A DNA stretch of 64,000 nucleotides from Eublepharis macularius (GCF_028583425.1 NC_072791.1:15767868-15831867), one strand, 5' to 3'; positions 11,000 through 22,318 are shown, counted from the stretch's first letter. Numbers and translations are program-made. Notes: generated from the sequence alone by a model not told the origin.

Positions 11000-11218
11000 A
11001 GTGTATTTATTTACCTAACATATCTTTTTATCCTGCTGTTCCACTGGTGGACTCAGGGCAGTGTATGTGACTTTCCTGTCCTCATTTTATCCTCACAAGA
11101 ACCCTGTGAGGTAGATTAGGCTGAGAGAATGACTAGCTCAAGATGAGATTCATGGCCACATGGGGATTTAATCCTGGGTGTCCCAGATTCTAATATGACA
11201 CTAACCATTATCACGCAC
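11000..11218 (-). repeat. tRNA-derived SINE
   Basis: Reversed SINE: on + TTTTATCCTCACAAGAACCC, GTGAGGTAGATTAGGCTGAG and ATTTAATCCTGGGTGTCCC lead to a diverged tRNA-like head. Confidence 0.75.
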
Positions 11219-11447
11219 AGGCAGGCAGATCGCATGATGCTGCTTCTAACACAAACATGAAGCCCAGTCTGGAAACTGCCTTAATTAAGGTTAGGTTTAT
11301 TGCATTCAAAACACCAGTTGTTAATGATGAAAGTCAATAATATCGTTATCAATTTTTAAAGACACTATTTGTAGTTTTTATTTCCATAAAGTACGTAAAA
11401 GCAGGATGATAACTGGTCCTGGGGAGGCAGTGTTCCAATTAACTAAG

Positions 11448-12268
11448 GGACAAACTAGATGTGATGGTGTCCCTGGTTCCCGTCTGGGGACACTGCCCCC
11501 ATTTTAGAGCCTAATGCTGGCAATTAAAAAGTACGGCCCAATCCTGATTGGGCTGCAGCGAGCCAGGACAAGGTGCTCTTGTTTCCCTCCCCCTGTGCCT
11601 TTTCAAATGTCATGGGAAGTTTGGGGCGTTTTAATACTTTTTTTAAAGTAAAGGTTTTATTAAAAAGAGGATATGAATGACAGTAGAAAGTGCATAGAAA
11701 TGTAGACAAAGCACTGCATTGGAATTAGATTTAAACTACAACAGAAAAATATATTCAAAGTTTATAACAGCACAGCACAGCTAGATTATATAATAGCTCT
11801 CTTCCCCTCTCCTTAATTGCTTATCCCAAACTTTAATGTCAGTGATTTCTAATCAGTCATCTCTTCTAAATTTTATCTCTAGAATATAATTACCTTAATT
11901 TATCTTAGTTTTAACCTAACCTTAATTTATCTTAGTTTTAACCTAACCTAATAATCGAAGAAATCTTTCCATTTTTTCCAGAATTTTGATAGTGGTCTAT
12001 TGTGCACATTGGAAGTTAATTTAGCCATTGATGCATATTCGTACATCTTGTCTATCCACTTAGGCATGTGAGGGCACGAATCTCTTTTCCATTTTGTTGC
12101 ATATACTACTCTCGCGGCTGTCAACATATACTGGCATTTTAACACTTCGAAGAGCCCCTCATCCCACCATTTTGTGTGCCTGTAGGATTTTTATTTAGGC
12201 TCTAAAATGATGGCAGTCTCCCTGCGTCGGACCCAGGGATGCTATCACATTTAGTTTGACCCCCAACT
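11448..12268. mobile_element. TIR element interrupted by an L1 fragment
   Basis: GGACAAACTAGATGTGATGG at the left is answered at the right by the complement, CACATTTAGTTTGACCC. The similarity runs inward to CATTTTAGAGCC on the left and GGCTCTAAAATG on the right. AACTAA lies outside both ends, a possible target duplication. The original element would be only about 270 bp; an L1 piece occupies the middle. Confidence 0.55.
11632..12190 (-). mobile_element. L1 LINE 3' fragment
   Basis: Minus-strand translation near 11948-12145 reads LTAARVVYATKWKRDSCPHM and KWIDKMYEYASMAKLTS, an L1 ORF2 C-terminal pattern. The T-rich stretch at 11638-11662 is the reversed 3' end. Confidence 0.65.
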
Positions 12269-12269
12269 A

Positions 12270-12990
12270 ACCAATTTAAATGGAATGGGTTTATTTTAAC
12301 AACAAAATCAATATTATCAGCACCTACCAGACAAGCATTTCAGTCACCTTGATTCACCGTGGTTTTGTTTGCATTTTGTATTTTTAAAAGTAGATGTGAG
12401 AGATAATAAGGGAATGACTTAATTAGGTACGAGGGATAGCAGGCTGGCGTTGGGCGTGGGGGTAAGCTGCAGATGTCAGAGAGCACTTTAAATGCATCTC
12501 TAGTGGAGTAAGTGGTTGGGCCACCCCATATATACACCTATACATGCATACACACATGTAGGAGATTAATGTTTTTTCAGAAGAATCCCAGAAGGAATTG
12601 TGTCGAAAATTATTGTTTTTTAAAAATGGGTTTCTAAGCCAATTATTGAATCTTCTTAAATAGAAGTTTCTATATTTAGGCCCTGGAAATGAGTCCCAAG
12701 TTGAAAAGATATTTGCAGGTCAGTTATAAGTCTTTTTAAAAAAGAAAAACGAAACAAGAACTCTAACTCAAAAGTCACAGGCTTGTATTACACCACTCCG
12801 CTCAGCAAAGTACGATACCTTCCTCTAGCCAACGGAAGTGGCATTTCCACCGGTTGAAGAGCCACTTCCATTAGCGGAAGACTCCATAGGCTGAAGGCTT
12901 CAAAAGTTGCTAAGCAAAGTGGTGACATACAGGCCCTGCCATGGGAGTCTTAAAGGCCATTTTGAATGTTCTTGTCACAACTCATAAGTC
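12270..12990. other. Unassigned stretch before the acidic exon
   Basis: No gene or repeat recognised. Confidence 0.4.
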
Positions 12991-13042
12991 AGGCAATTGA
13001 TTCAGCAGTGTCATTCTCCTTCTCTTTTTTTGAAATATGCAG

Positions 13043-13264
13043 CCCAATATAAAGCGATGCCCCAAGAATACGGGAACGAAGGCCCATCCACCGAAAGTGA
13101 GGAGGAGGAGATGGAACTGACCCCAGAGAGTAATGGACCCGCTGGTTCTGGGAACGAGAGGGGTTGGGGATGTACGGCCACTGCGCACAGCATTTCCCAG
13201 CATGTCAGGGAATGAGTCCGCAGAAGGTGCCACTAGCCAAAGGGACTCTATTGTTGATCTTGCA
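13043..13264 (+). CDS. Possible host exon, acidic segment, unrecognised
   Basis: A pyrimidine-rich tract (CTCCTTCTCTTTTTTTG) and ATATGCAG precede 13043, and a strong donor, TTGCAG|GTAAGC, ends the stretch. One frame encodes EYGNEGPSTESEEEEMELTP, an acidic linker, and stops near 13215. In another frame the last part reads NESAEGATSQRDSIVDLA up to the donor. No single frame is open from acceptor to donor, so either an internal splice site is used (TTTCCCAGCATGTCAG at 13190-13208 is a candidate) or the exon is decayed. Acidic linkers are common after Myb/SANT domains, so it may continue the 10.3-kb piece. No function can be assigned. Confidence 0.35.
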
Positions 13265-13336
13265 GGTAAGCTGATATTGATGGGGGTGTGCGTGTAAAAT
13301 ACACTGTCTCAGACAAATAAGTTAAATCTAGACTCA

Positions 13337-13430
13337 ACAGTGCAGTCCTATGCAGATTTACCCAATCTGAGCCTGCTGGAATCAATGGGCTTAGACTGGA
13401 GTAACTTTGAATAGGATTGTACTGTAAGGA
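13337..13430. repeat. Palindromic repeat (CAGTGCAATCCTA family)
   Basis: ACAGTGCAGTCCTATGCAG is mirrored by GAATAGGATTGTACTGT, around AATCAATGGGCTTAGACTGG. This about 90-bp palindrome recurs at 46815, 50512, 52008, 52532, 59912 and 62028. Confidence 0.7.
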
Positions 13431-13831
13431 AAGCAAGCCGAAATGTTGTCATCCTGTCTGTCTTAAAGAATCAGGAAGCTTGTAACACATGACAACCTCA
13501 ATAGTGTTCGATTGTTCCTTTGAAATAAAATAATAATGATTCCACCCCTGTCCGAGCACCATACTTAGGCTGCCAGGACAGGGAAAAACCAATCTTTTGT
13601 TTATTATTTTATTTACTTAATTTATACACCTTTCTTGTTGAGACCCAAGCACATTACACAATTACGGTTCTATTTTGCCACTTTCTAGGAGCAGAAGAGC
13701 CTTCCTCTGCCAACAAATGGTAGTATCCAGTTTGTTGGTGTTAATACTATTACCATAAAGACCGTCTGCTAAGTGTGCTAAGACACTGTAGTTTCACCAA
13801 TGTAATGAAATTTGTGCTTTCTGTACACAGG

Positions 13832-14032
13832 CAAGTCAACACAATCATCTCGACTCTGAACCAAATGAACGAAAGAATTGATGCCATCACCAAAGACCTG
13901 GAGGAAATTAAGAGCACCGGGGATAAAAGGAAGAACTTAGCCTGGAAGAAAAATGTTATTGTTACACTTTTGTGGTGGTTTTTTGACTTTTATCTTTGCC
14001 CAACCAATAGTTATTTGCACAGATCATAAATT
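13832..14032 (+). CDS. Possible host exon, coiled coil with hydrophobic tail
   Basis: An acceptor (TTTCTGTACACAG, or GGCAAG four bases on) leads into a frame reading VNTIISTLNQMNERIDAIT and KDLEEIKSTGDKRKNL, a heptad pattern typical of a short coiled coil. With the AAG acceptor the frame joins the previous exon's GTAAGC donor. Reading on gives AWKKNVIVTLLWWFFDFYL and a stop at about 14029, so as a last exon it would add a hydrophobic C-terminus. A variant poly(A) signal, AGTAAA, lies near 14093. Not recognised as any known family. Confidence 0.4.
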
Positions 14033-14930
14033 CTTATTTGTTAGATGTTTGTGTGATTAACTCCCTTGAATTAATGTGTTTGCTGACATTCAGTAAAGAA
14101 TATTTTGAATGAAATATTAAGATCTCTTTCCTTGAAGTGAAATGAAAAGAATTAGACACGACGTCCTGTGGCCTGGCTGTGGGCATGCAGAACAGTCGGT
14201 AGGAATTGGTGGGAGAGTGTGGGTCTACTCCGAAGTCGTGGAAACCATGGGGGCTCTCTGTTCGCATTCTCGCAATTAAAATGGTTTTTAAAAAACACCA
14301 ATAGAAACACGGCATGCAAACATAACATCAGTTTTCAAAGAAAATAACCCACATGCGGTATCCACAGGATAGCAACACCATTGATTGTATTTGCAATTTT
14401 TTTGTCAAAATTGAAGACTTCTAATTCTGGCTAGTTGTGTTCCACTTGTAGGGGAGAGGAATACTTTTTCTGCAGCCACTGAATGCTGGCAGAGACGAGT
14501 CTGTCTGTGACAAAGGCAGCCAAAAAATATTAGTGGGAGAAGAGAGAGAAACATGATTTTAGATCGAAGGCAGAAGCCCTCAGAGTAGACTGGATTGTAA
14601 CCTAAACTAGGAGTTGGGCCAATTCTTTAGCCTAAAAGCTGCAACTAGGTCTCCGTTCACTTGTGAGAACTCTGAGTTTTTTGCATTTCTGATGCTGGTG
14701 GGTCCACATAATCACCTGCTCACCTGTATTCACATTTGGATGAATTGGAGGTGCTGAGGCACTGCCTGCTGTGGGTGGAATCCCCGACGTGACCTTTCTC
14801 CCTCTTCAACTGCTTTAGTGGCACTTCATTAAATTTATTACTTATTTAAAACATTTTTATGGTGCTTTTTCACACAGCTTAGGGTTCTCAAGGCAGGGAA
14901 CAATCAAAACCATTAAAAAGAGTATTCTTG
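14030..14930. other. Unassigned intergenic or intronic stretch
   Basis: No gene seen. A GTGCTTTTTCACACAGCTTA segment near 14863 resembles the reversed end of a LINE or SINE, too short to assign. Confidence 0.4.
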
Positions 14931-14934
14931 AATG

Positions 14935-16192
14935 CACGGTATGAAAATGGGTGGCGCTACGGGAACAGATGTCCACCCAACATCCTTTGGTGTATGGCGT
15001 CCCTCGGCAATTCTTTCCCCAATGCTATTTAACATCTATATGCACCCCCTTGCCCAGGTGGTCTGTAGCTTTGGGCTGGGTTGTCACCAGTATGCTGACG
15101 ATGGCCAGCTCTATCTGTTAATAGACAACCAGTTAGATGCTGCCCCGAACTCTTTGGCCTGGTGTTTGGATGCTGTGGCATAATTGTTGTGTCAGAGTCG
15201 CCTGAAGTTGAATCCCCAGAAGACGGGGGTTCTGTATCTGGGTCGTGGGGCGACGGAATTGGGAATCCGGCTCCCAGCCCTCGACGGAGTGCAGCTACAG
15301 CCTTCATCGACAGTGAAGAGCCTGGGTGTGCTCCTGGATGCCATATTTTCTACGGAGGCCCAGGTTTCAGCCCTTGCCAGATCTGCATTTTTTCATCTTC
15401 GGCAGGTCAGGCTACTGGCACCCTATCTCTCGCCCCAGGACCTAGCTTCTGTGATCCATGCAACGGTCACCTCTAGATTGGACTACTGCAACTCGCTCTA
15501 CGCTGGGCTGCCTGTGGCCTTGACCCGGAAATATCAGTTGGTCCAGAATGCGACAGCACACGTCCTTACGGGGACGCCATTTAGGGCTCACATCCACCCT
15601 GTACTACGCCAGCTACACTGGCTCCCAGTTGAGTTCCGAGTCCAGTTCAAGGTACTAGTCTTAGTGTTTAAAGCCTTTCACGGACTGGGACCTGCATACC
15701 TATGGGACCGCCCCTCCCACTATGCCCCCTGCAGGGCCTTGCACTCTGCGGATAAACAGCTTCTGGTGGTCCCCGGACCAAGGGACATTCGGCTGGTCTC
15801 AACTAGGGCCAGGGCCTTTTCTGCCCTGGCCCCGGCCTGGTGGAACGCGGAGAGCCAGGCCCTTTGGGACTTTTTACAGTTCCACAGGGCCTGCAAGATG
15901 GAGCTGTTCTGCCGGGCCTTTGACTAGGGGCCAGCTCTTGTCCCCTCTTCTTACCGCCACATCCTCCTTTTGCAGCCACCCTAGAGTTACATCATGGCGG
16001 TACGTGTGGTTGTGGTGACTAGTGGCCAGATTTGTTCGGTGGCACCTGGATTTTTATGCTGTTGATATAAATTGTGTATCAATATTGGGTTTTTATATTA
16101 TTTATGTTTTATTGTATTTTTAATAATATGTTTGTTGGAAGCCGCCCTGAGCCCGCTTGCAGGAAGGGCGTGGTATAAGTAGAATTAGATGG
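14935..16192 (+). mobile_element. L2-clade LINE, 3' half
   Basis: Reverse transcriptase sequence: PSAILSPMLFNIYMHPLAQ, then YADDGQLYLL (the YADD catalytic motif) in one frame, and from 15184 a 247-residue open stretch with LKLNPQKTGVLYLG, LDYCNSLYAGLP and LHWLPVEFRVQFKVLVLVF. These are typical of the L2 (Jockey superfamily) RT C-terminus. A stop and a frame change near 15180 separate the parts, so the copy is dead. The 3' end shows GAAGCCGCCCTGAGCCCG and ends in simple repeats, as in other L2 copies. Confidence 0.8.
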
Positions 16193-16222
16193 ATGGATGG
16201 AACGAACGAACGAACGAACGAA
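16190..16222 (+). repeat. (GATG)n / (GAAC)n microsatellite tail
   Basis: GATGGATGGATGG passes into five GAAC units directly after the L2 3' end; L2-type LINEs commonly end in such tails. Confidence 0.8.
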
Positions 16223-16356
16223 CATCTTGCTGGCCAATGCTTGAGTCCAGCAAGCCAAAGCTCCTTACAAATGGTTAAGCAGCTCAAGGGCTATAGGAAA
16301 AGCACTGGATGGGAGCCCTGGCTGGGATTTTCCCACCTCTGCCCTAGACCAAATGT

Positions 16357-16548
16357 GTGTATATGTACCATCAAGTTGCAATCGACTTATGGCAATCCCA
16401 GCAAAGGATTGTCAAGGCAAGTAAGAAGCAGAGGTGGTTTGCCAAAGCCTTCCTCTGCAGAATCTTCCTTGATGGTTGCCCATCCAAGTACTGACCTTGC
16501 TTAACTTCCAAGATCTGATGAGATCGGGCTATACCATGTTGCCTTCCC
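16357..16548 (-). repeat. 5S-rRNA-derived SINE
   Basis: Reversed copy: on + ACCATCAAGTTGCAATCGAC is the tail, and TTGCTTAACTTCCAAGATCT and GATGAGATCGGGCTATACCA give the 5S-like head. Confidence 0.75.
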
Positions 16549-16561
16549 TCCATGCTAGAGC

Positions 16562-16684
16562 ATGTGGTGGAGAGTGTCATCATAGCTGACTTATGGCGAC
16601 CCCTGGCAGGGTTTTCATGGCAAGAGACTGAAGTGGTTTACCCTTGTCTGCCCCTGCAACCCTGGTCTTCGTTGGAGGTGTAGT
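16562..16684 (-). repeat. 5S-rRNA-derived SINE, truncated
   Basis: The tail (CATAGCTGACTTATGGCGAC) and middle (GGTTTTCATGGCAAGAGAC) are present; the 5S head is lost at the junction with the next element at about 16685. Confidence 0.65.
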
Positions 16685-16702
16685 GTCAAACTCTGAGATC
16701 TC

Positions 16703-16808
16703 TTTCGGTGCTACACCTCTGAAGATGCCAGTCACAGCTGCTGGCAAAACGTCAGGAACTACAATGCCAAGACCTCGGCGTTACAGCCTGGAAAATCCAC
16801 AACAACCA
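16703..16808 (+). mobile_element. Inverted-arm element, family 2, single arm
   Basis: One arm only: CTGAAGATGCCAGTCACAGC, then a hairpin partner, AAAACGTCAGGAACTACAAT, and the end CCACAACAACCA. The same arm occurs twice, head to head, at 21610-21836 and 41081-41359. Confidence 0.65.
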
Positions 16809-16809
16809 T

Positions 16810-18655
16810 AGAAGAATGTTTCTCATTTAGAAATTAGTGTGGTCTAAGGGGATACCTTTTCTACCCTCTTCTTGGTGCCATCATATCAAGGAAATGGAGT
16901 CTTTCTACTCTCTCTAAAGAACATGTTTTCTTTCTTTCTTTTGCAATAAATACCAGCAAATTGCACCCTGCTTTCACTGCTGGGCAACCTTTATTTCCCA
17001 GACAGGCATGGAAGGTTTTAACATTTAACATGACCTGATTAACTTGGTTCTAATTAGCAGTTTTAGTTTTGAGGATGAATGGCAGGCCAAGTTATTTCTC
17101 TTTCACTGGCAGATTCAAATTGCTGGATGACATCTCAGACAATAAGGCAGGATATTTTGTGTTTCAAAAGAGGGAAGACTGCCCCCACCCCCCGTTATTG
17201 CTTTCATGCTTTCACACTCTAGAATTCTGGTTGTATTGCTTCAATTTGTAGATCTAATCCTATATCCAAATAGAATGTTTGTTCATCTGCCCTGATTTAC
17301 AGATTTTTTTAGTTTATTCTAGTTACTTTTCTGTAGTTATAATGCCCTGGACTTTATTGTGTATCCATCCCTGAAAATGCAAGCAGAACACAACAAGCCT
17401 ATCTCCTTTATCCTTCATGGTACAGTTTATGGTATCCCACCCAATAAGTGATGTTAATTTGAGTTATGTTCCTTGCAGATAAGTAGAAATCTGCAGATAC
17501 TGTGGAAACCTGCCTCCCATTAATCTCCTGGTACCCATATCCCTGTCTCCCCTTGGACATCTGTCCATTCCCATATCAATATTGCACCCTTAGCTTTGCT
17601 TGCCACTGCCTCCCTAACACCCTAGATTTCCAATCAATTTCAGAATTACATAGAACAATGCAATTCAAATTGAGACACGTACCAAGTGTCTGCAATAATC
17701 ACTCTTGTTGACATATCATGTACACACGTTTTAGTGTAAGGAAGACACCCCAAGAGGTGATGTGCATACAGGATACGAGACCGTAGAGGCGTATACGCCA
17801 TTGTGCATCCTTACAAAATAAGTTAAGGCTCTAATTGATCAGTCAGCGCTCATCTCTACTGATCCATACCTGTTGAGAGCTCCTTCCATCATCAACGAGG
17901 AAACGCGTTGTTCATATGTTTTTATCATCACATATAAAAATACTCATCCACTAAAATTTTGGGATCATTAGAATCAGTTAGGGTAATCTGTAACAGCAAT
18001 GTTTGTCATGTGTGTTTGTAACTCTGGCATGCAGTTCGAACCTTGTTAACATTACCCTTTTCTGTTATGTATTCATTGTAGTGTATTTTCTGGTCTGGAT
18101 GTTTTTGTAGCCATTCCCATAATGAAACCCCATTATTGAGCATAATTGTTGTTTGTCCTTCCCCAATATTGTGTCACATTCCCCAGTCATGTTGCCCGTG
18201 GGCTCCTCATACATATAAGAAAAGACTTGATTATAAAGGTTAACCCTTGTGGCGCTTATCTGCACTCTGGACATGCTCAGGACAGGCATTCCTGGGTCCA
18301 GAAGATAGACAGGTGTAACTATTTAGGTAACAGCTTATAAGAACCCATTTGAAAAAATATGTTCTTGTAGATAATTATGTAATGCTGTATATGCTCTTAC
18401 ATAAAATTGTCTTAGAAACCGTTCGAGTGAGAAAAAACCTTGTCTTCAAAGCATTGTGCTTATTCCAAAAGAAAATATTTCCTGTGAGTTTTTACCAATA
18501 CTCCCCCAAATTTCCATTTTTCCCAAGGGGGGGGAAACCTTTGAGATTACCCCCTTCCCATTCCCCCCCCCTCCAATTTGCTCATCTCTCTGTGTGAGTA
18601 AAGTCAAATTTTTGTGGTTAACAGTCCATGTGGTATCTGTGAGATGGCTATTGCT
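16810..18655. other. Unassigned AT-rich stretch
   Basis: No gene recognised. Short open frames are not conserved-looking. CATCATCAACGAGGAAACGC near 17890-17910 is mildly reminiscent of the Penelope-like arm motifs but too weak to call. Confidence 0.4.
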
Positions 18656-18658
18656 CCC

Positions 18659-19690
18659 TAGGGTTGCCAGCCTCCAGGTGGTGCCCCAAAAAAGGAGAGA
18701 GCCACGGAAAGAAGCAATCCAAAACAAAAAACCACAGCTGACTTACTATTACAGTTCTTAAAGATACAGTGAGAACAAATTCCACCTTCAAGGAACTTCT
18801 TTATACAACAAAATAGAATGGTCAGTCAGTAGCAGAAGGCAAAGATTGTTCACAGCAGCCAGCTAATAGCATCATACATTTCATACATTTCAAAGTGCAA
18901 TTGTGCCTGTAAACTTCTATTTTCAATTGCAAGTGCTAGCTTAAAAGAACATCCTGTTTCCATGTACGAGTTCATGAGCCTATGAGCGAGAGGCCGTTGA
19001 GCTTTGAAACTGATATGTGAAGATTTTCGATATTGTTCCTGGTAACTGCCATGAAGAAGGGGTAACGGAAACAGGATATTTCTCGCTAGCAAACCCGTTG
19101 CAGTTACTAATGATATGTGAATTGCATATACATTGATTGTTTACAAAACCTTGTATGTACATTGATGAATTTGCAGTCTGGATTATACTACATTTTGGAT
19201 TGAATATTGTATAGATTATTGTCTGGTAAGAAGGAATTGTTCTTTTAAGCTAGCACTTGCACTTTGAAAATAGAAGTTCACAGGCACAATTGCACTTTGA
19301 AATGTATGAAATGTATGATGCTATTAGCTGGCTGCTGTGAACAATCTTTGCCTTCTGCTATTGACGGACCATTCTATTTTGTTGTATAAAGAAGTTAGTT
19401 GAAGGCGGAATTTGTTCTCACTGTGTCTTTAAGAACTGTAATAGTAAGTCGGTCTCGGTTTTTTGTTTTGGTTTGGAGCCTCCGGGTGTTGGCTGGAGAC
19501 CTCCCAGAAGTACAACCAATCTCCAGGCCACAGAGATCAGTTCCCCTGGAGAAAATGGCTACTTTGGAGGGTGGACTCTATGGAATTATACCATGTCGAG
19601 GTCCTTTCCCTCCCCAAACCTCCCTTTCTCCAGGTTTCACCCCCTAGATCTCCAGGAATTTCCCAACTTGGAGATGGCAACTCTGTTGCT
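18659..19690 (+). mobile_element. hAT-like TIR element (TAGGGTTGCC family) split by a 795-bp insert
   Basis: The left end TAGGGTTGCCAGCCTCCAGG (18659) and the body from 19478 (GGCTGGAGACCTCCCAGAAG, CAGTTCCCCTGGAGAAAATG, ending near TTGGAGATGGCAACTCTG) form one element of about 240 bp once the insert at 18683-19477 is removed. Confidence 0.7.
18683..19477. mobile_element. Long inverted-arm element (family 3), probably Penelope-like
   Basis: About 230-base arms face each other: 18718-18955 (AACAAAAAACCACAGC, AGTGAGAACAAATTCC, GCTGGCTGCTGTGAACAATC complement) and 19225-19474. About 265 bases of unique spacer lie between. The spacer contains ATGAAGAAGGGG, GGAAACAGG and ATTTCTCG (19050-19085), an arrangement like the hammerhead-type motifs of the other families. 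The insert is bracketed by GCCTCCAGGTGGT (18670-18682) and GCCTCCGGGTGTT (19478-19490), 11 of 13 identical, a probable target-site duplication. No coding region is left. Confidence 0.6.
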
Positions 19691-19974
19691 CCCCTCAGTG
19701 AGGGTCTGGTGGAAGAGGTAGGATTTGCCCCTAAAACAACAGATTTCCCCATTAGGAGGGAGCGGTGCAATTTCACTTGCATGGGAGGAAGAAAACAGTC
19801 AAATACTGTACCTGCGCCCTGCCTTTTCGTGGCCCTGGCCCAGTCTTTTCACTTGCATGAAGATTGCTTCATCAAACGCTCCAGAATCAGGATGCTTCAC
19901 TAGGCAGTCTCTGTTCTCGGGTCAAAGCTCTGAAATTGTACCTGTATCTTTAACAGCTCCACAGCCGTGAAAAA

Positions 19975-20428
19975 TCATTTATTTATTCACTTACTGGTTT
20001 TATTTATATCCCGCCTTTCTCCCCTAATGGGACCTAAAGTAGCTTGTAATCTCCTCCTCTCCTCCATTTTATCCTCACAATAACCCTGTGAGGTTGATTA
20101 GGCTGAGAACGTGTGACTAGGCCAAGGGCACCCAGCTAGCTTCCATGTCAGAGCGGGGATTCAAACCAGAGTCTCTCAGGGCCATGCTACAAGTGATGAA
20201 TGACACAGGTTGGACACTTGTCAGCTTCCCTCAAGTTTTGATGGGAAATGTAGGCATCCTGGTCTTGCAGCTTGGCTCTCCGACTGCTGTCCAATGGACT
20301 TTTCAACTGTCACTTGTCCAATATTCCACAAAGCTGCCTACATTTCCCGCCAAAACTTGAGGGAAGCTGACAAGTGTCCAACCTGTGCCTTTTATCACTT
20401 GTAGTTTGGCCCTCAGATCCTAGTCCAG
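19975..20428 (-). repeat. tRNA-derived SINE split by a MITE
   Basis: On + TTTATATCCCGCCTTTCTCC, ATTTTATCCTCACAATAACC and GGGGATTCAAACCAGAGTCT lead to 20178. The head then resumes at 20413 (CAGATCCTAGTCCAGC). Removing the MITE restores a normal SINE. Confidence 0.8.
20179..20412. mobile_element. PIF/Harbinger-type MITE with long TIRs
   Basis: It begins GGGCCATGCTACAAGTGA and ends TCACTTGTAGTTTGGCCC. The inverted repeats extend about 85 bases (CAGCTTCCCTCAAGTTTTG answered by CAAAACTTGAGGGAAGCTG). It is flanked by TCA on both sides, a 3-bp TNA duplication typical of PIF/Harbinger. No open frame. Confidence 0.75.
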
Positions 20429-21345
20429 CTATACCACACTTCTCCGGCCCTATTGCCTTTTTATAACCTTGGCTATGGAGCAAGCAGGACTCTTCTTTTG
20501 CTTCATAGCCTGGAGCAGAGGAGAAGAGCGAAGGGGTCAGAAGCAGCTGTGTCTCCCTTCCCAGCTATTGGCTTCTTAAAAGAGACAGGCTGAATTTTCA
20601 GGATTGAAATTTGACAACTCTGCTCCGACATCTAACCAGAAATCCTGGGCTGGAGGTAGATGGGTTTAAGAGTGGCAGAAAGTGGGTGCATAGTCCTTCC
20701 TCTCCTCTATATACAAAAGGGGAACGTTCTAGAAAGAGTGGTTCAGCAGACTCTCTTAATGACTCTGTGTGATGTCCGCGGGTGCCACTTCCTTCCTCCC
20801 CAGAGGAAATCTTGGCTCATTGGAGTAGAACATGCTTAAAAGCCCCAGGAGGCATCATCATTGGTTCCACAGTGAGCACCCGTTCAGAAATAGCTACCCA
20901 CAGCCATCATTTTGTGATTTGTCCTGTCCCTAATGGCAGCCATTTTGTGACTGGTCCTGTCTCCCATGGCAGCCATGTTGTGGTGGCACCTGCTACGCTT
21001 TCTCAAAATTCCCAAAGTGCCCACAGGCTTAACATGATTGAACTTTTAGCCATATATATACATAATCCTGTTCTCAGCAGCCACTCAGACTGGTAGGTGT
21101 CCTCCGGCTAGTCTCTCTCAGCCATTGTGCAAACATCTGCTAGCTATTTGTGCCCACTGAGGAAATATCTTTAGATTTTAGCAAAAGAAAAGGTCATGTC
21201 CTCAGTCAACAGTTTAAACTTTTACACAGTACCTTGGCTATAATAACTCCTTCATATCAGTGATGGCAATGAAACACACCATCTGGTGTCTGGGTGTTTC
21301 AGGCCACATCATGTGTTGGCTGAAGATATGGTGAGCCTTTCTGGA

Positions 21346-21513
21346 TAGAGTTGCCAACTTTGACTTGGGATATTCCTGGAGACTTGAGGGCAGTACATAG
21401 AGAAGAACTTCCACTTTTCCAAGGCTGTGTTGTATACCGTAAAGTCTGTTCTCTGAAGCTGCTATTTTCTCCAGGGGAACTGATAATTCCCAGAGAACTC
21501 CAGCCCCCTGTCT
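21346..21513 (-). mobile_element. hAT-like TIR element (TAGGGTTGCC family), fragment
   Basis: Reversed copy: GAGTTGCCAACTTTGACTTG at the left and TTTTCTCCAGGGGAACTGAT near 21470. It is shortened at the BovB boundary. Confidence 0.55.
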
Positions 21514-22228
21514 GGTGTGTGTGTGTGTTAGGTGCCATCAAGTTGTCTCTGACCTGTGGTGACTCTGTGAATGAAAGACCTCCAGAATGTCCTATCATTA
21601 ACAGACTTGGTTGTTGTGGGTTTTCCGGGCTGTATTGCCGTGGTCTTGGCATTGTAGTTCCTGACGTTTTGCCAGCAGCTGTGGCTGGCATCTTCAGAGG
21701 TGTAGCACCAAAAGACAGAGATGCCAGCCACAGCTGCTGGCGAAACGTCAGGAACTACAATGCCAAGACCATGGCAATACAGCCCGGAAAACCCACAACA
21801 ACCATCATTCTCCGGCCGTGAAAGCCTTCGACAATACATTAACAGACTTGCTCAGATCTTGGGGAACATGGCTTCTTTTATTGAGTCCAACCATCTCAGT
21901 TTAGGTCTTCCTCTTTTCCTTCTGCCTTCCACTTTTCCTAGCATTATTGTTTTTTCCAGTGAGGCTTGTTTTCTCATGATGTGACCAAAGTACGATAGAC
22001 TCAGTTTTATCATTTTAGCTTCTAGGGAGAATTCAGGCTTGATTTGATCTAGAATCTACTTATTTGTCTTTTTGGCCATCCATAGTATCCACAAAACTCT
22101 CCTCCAGCACCACATTTCAAATGAATCCATTTTCTTCCTGTCAGCTTTCTTCACTGTCCAACTTTCACCTCCATACATAGTAATGGGGACTACTTAGTTT
22201 GGATTATCTTGATCCTGGCTTTAGCAAC
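21514..22228 (-). mobile_element. BovB (RTE) LINE 3' end, interrupted
   Basis: Reversed BovB: (TG)n tail at 21516-21530, CTCTGACCTGTGGTGACTCT, then after the insert AACAGACTTGCTCAGATCTT, TTCCTAGCATTATTGTTTTT, GATTTGATCTAGAATCTACT and on to about 22228. It is the longest BovB piece in the window. Confidence 0.8.
21610..21836. mobile_element. Inverted-arm element, family 2, with 14-bp target duplication
   Basis: GTTGTTGTGGGTTTTCCGGG starts one arm and its complement CCGGAAAACCCACAACAAC is in the other. The right arm continues to GCCTTCGACAATA, which the left arm lacks. CATTAACAGACTTG flanks it exactly on both sides (21596-21609 and 21837-21850). Each arm carries the hairpin GCCAGC...GCTGGC followed by GAAACGTCAGG (left-arm copy diverged). 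Confidence 0.8.
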
Positions 22229-22318
22229 CCTAAATTAGGACAGGCTGTTCCCTTGTCTGATTTCAGATCACATATGATTATTCTGCAGAGGGACTTGTAC
22301 TTCTACCCAGCTCCCTGA

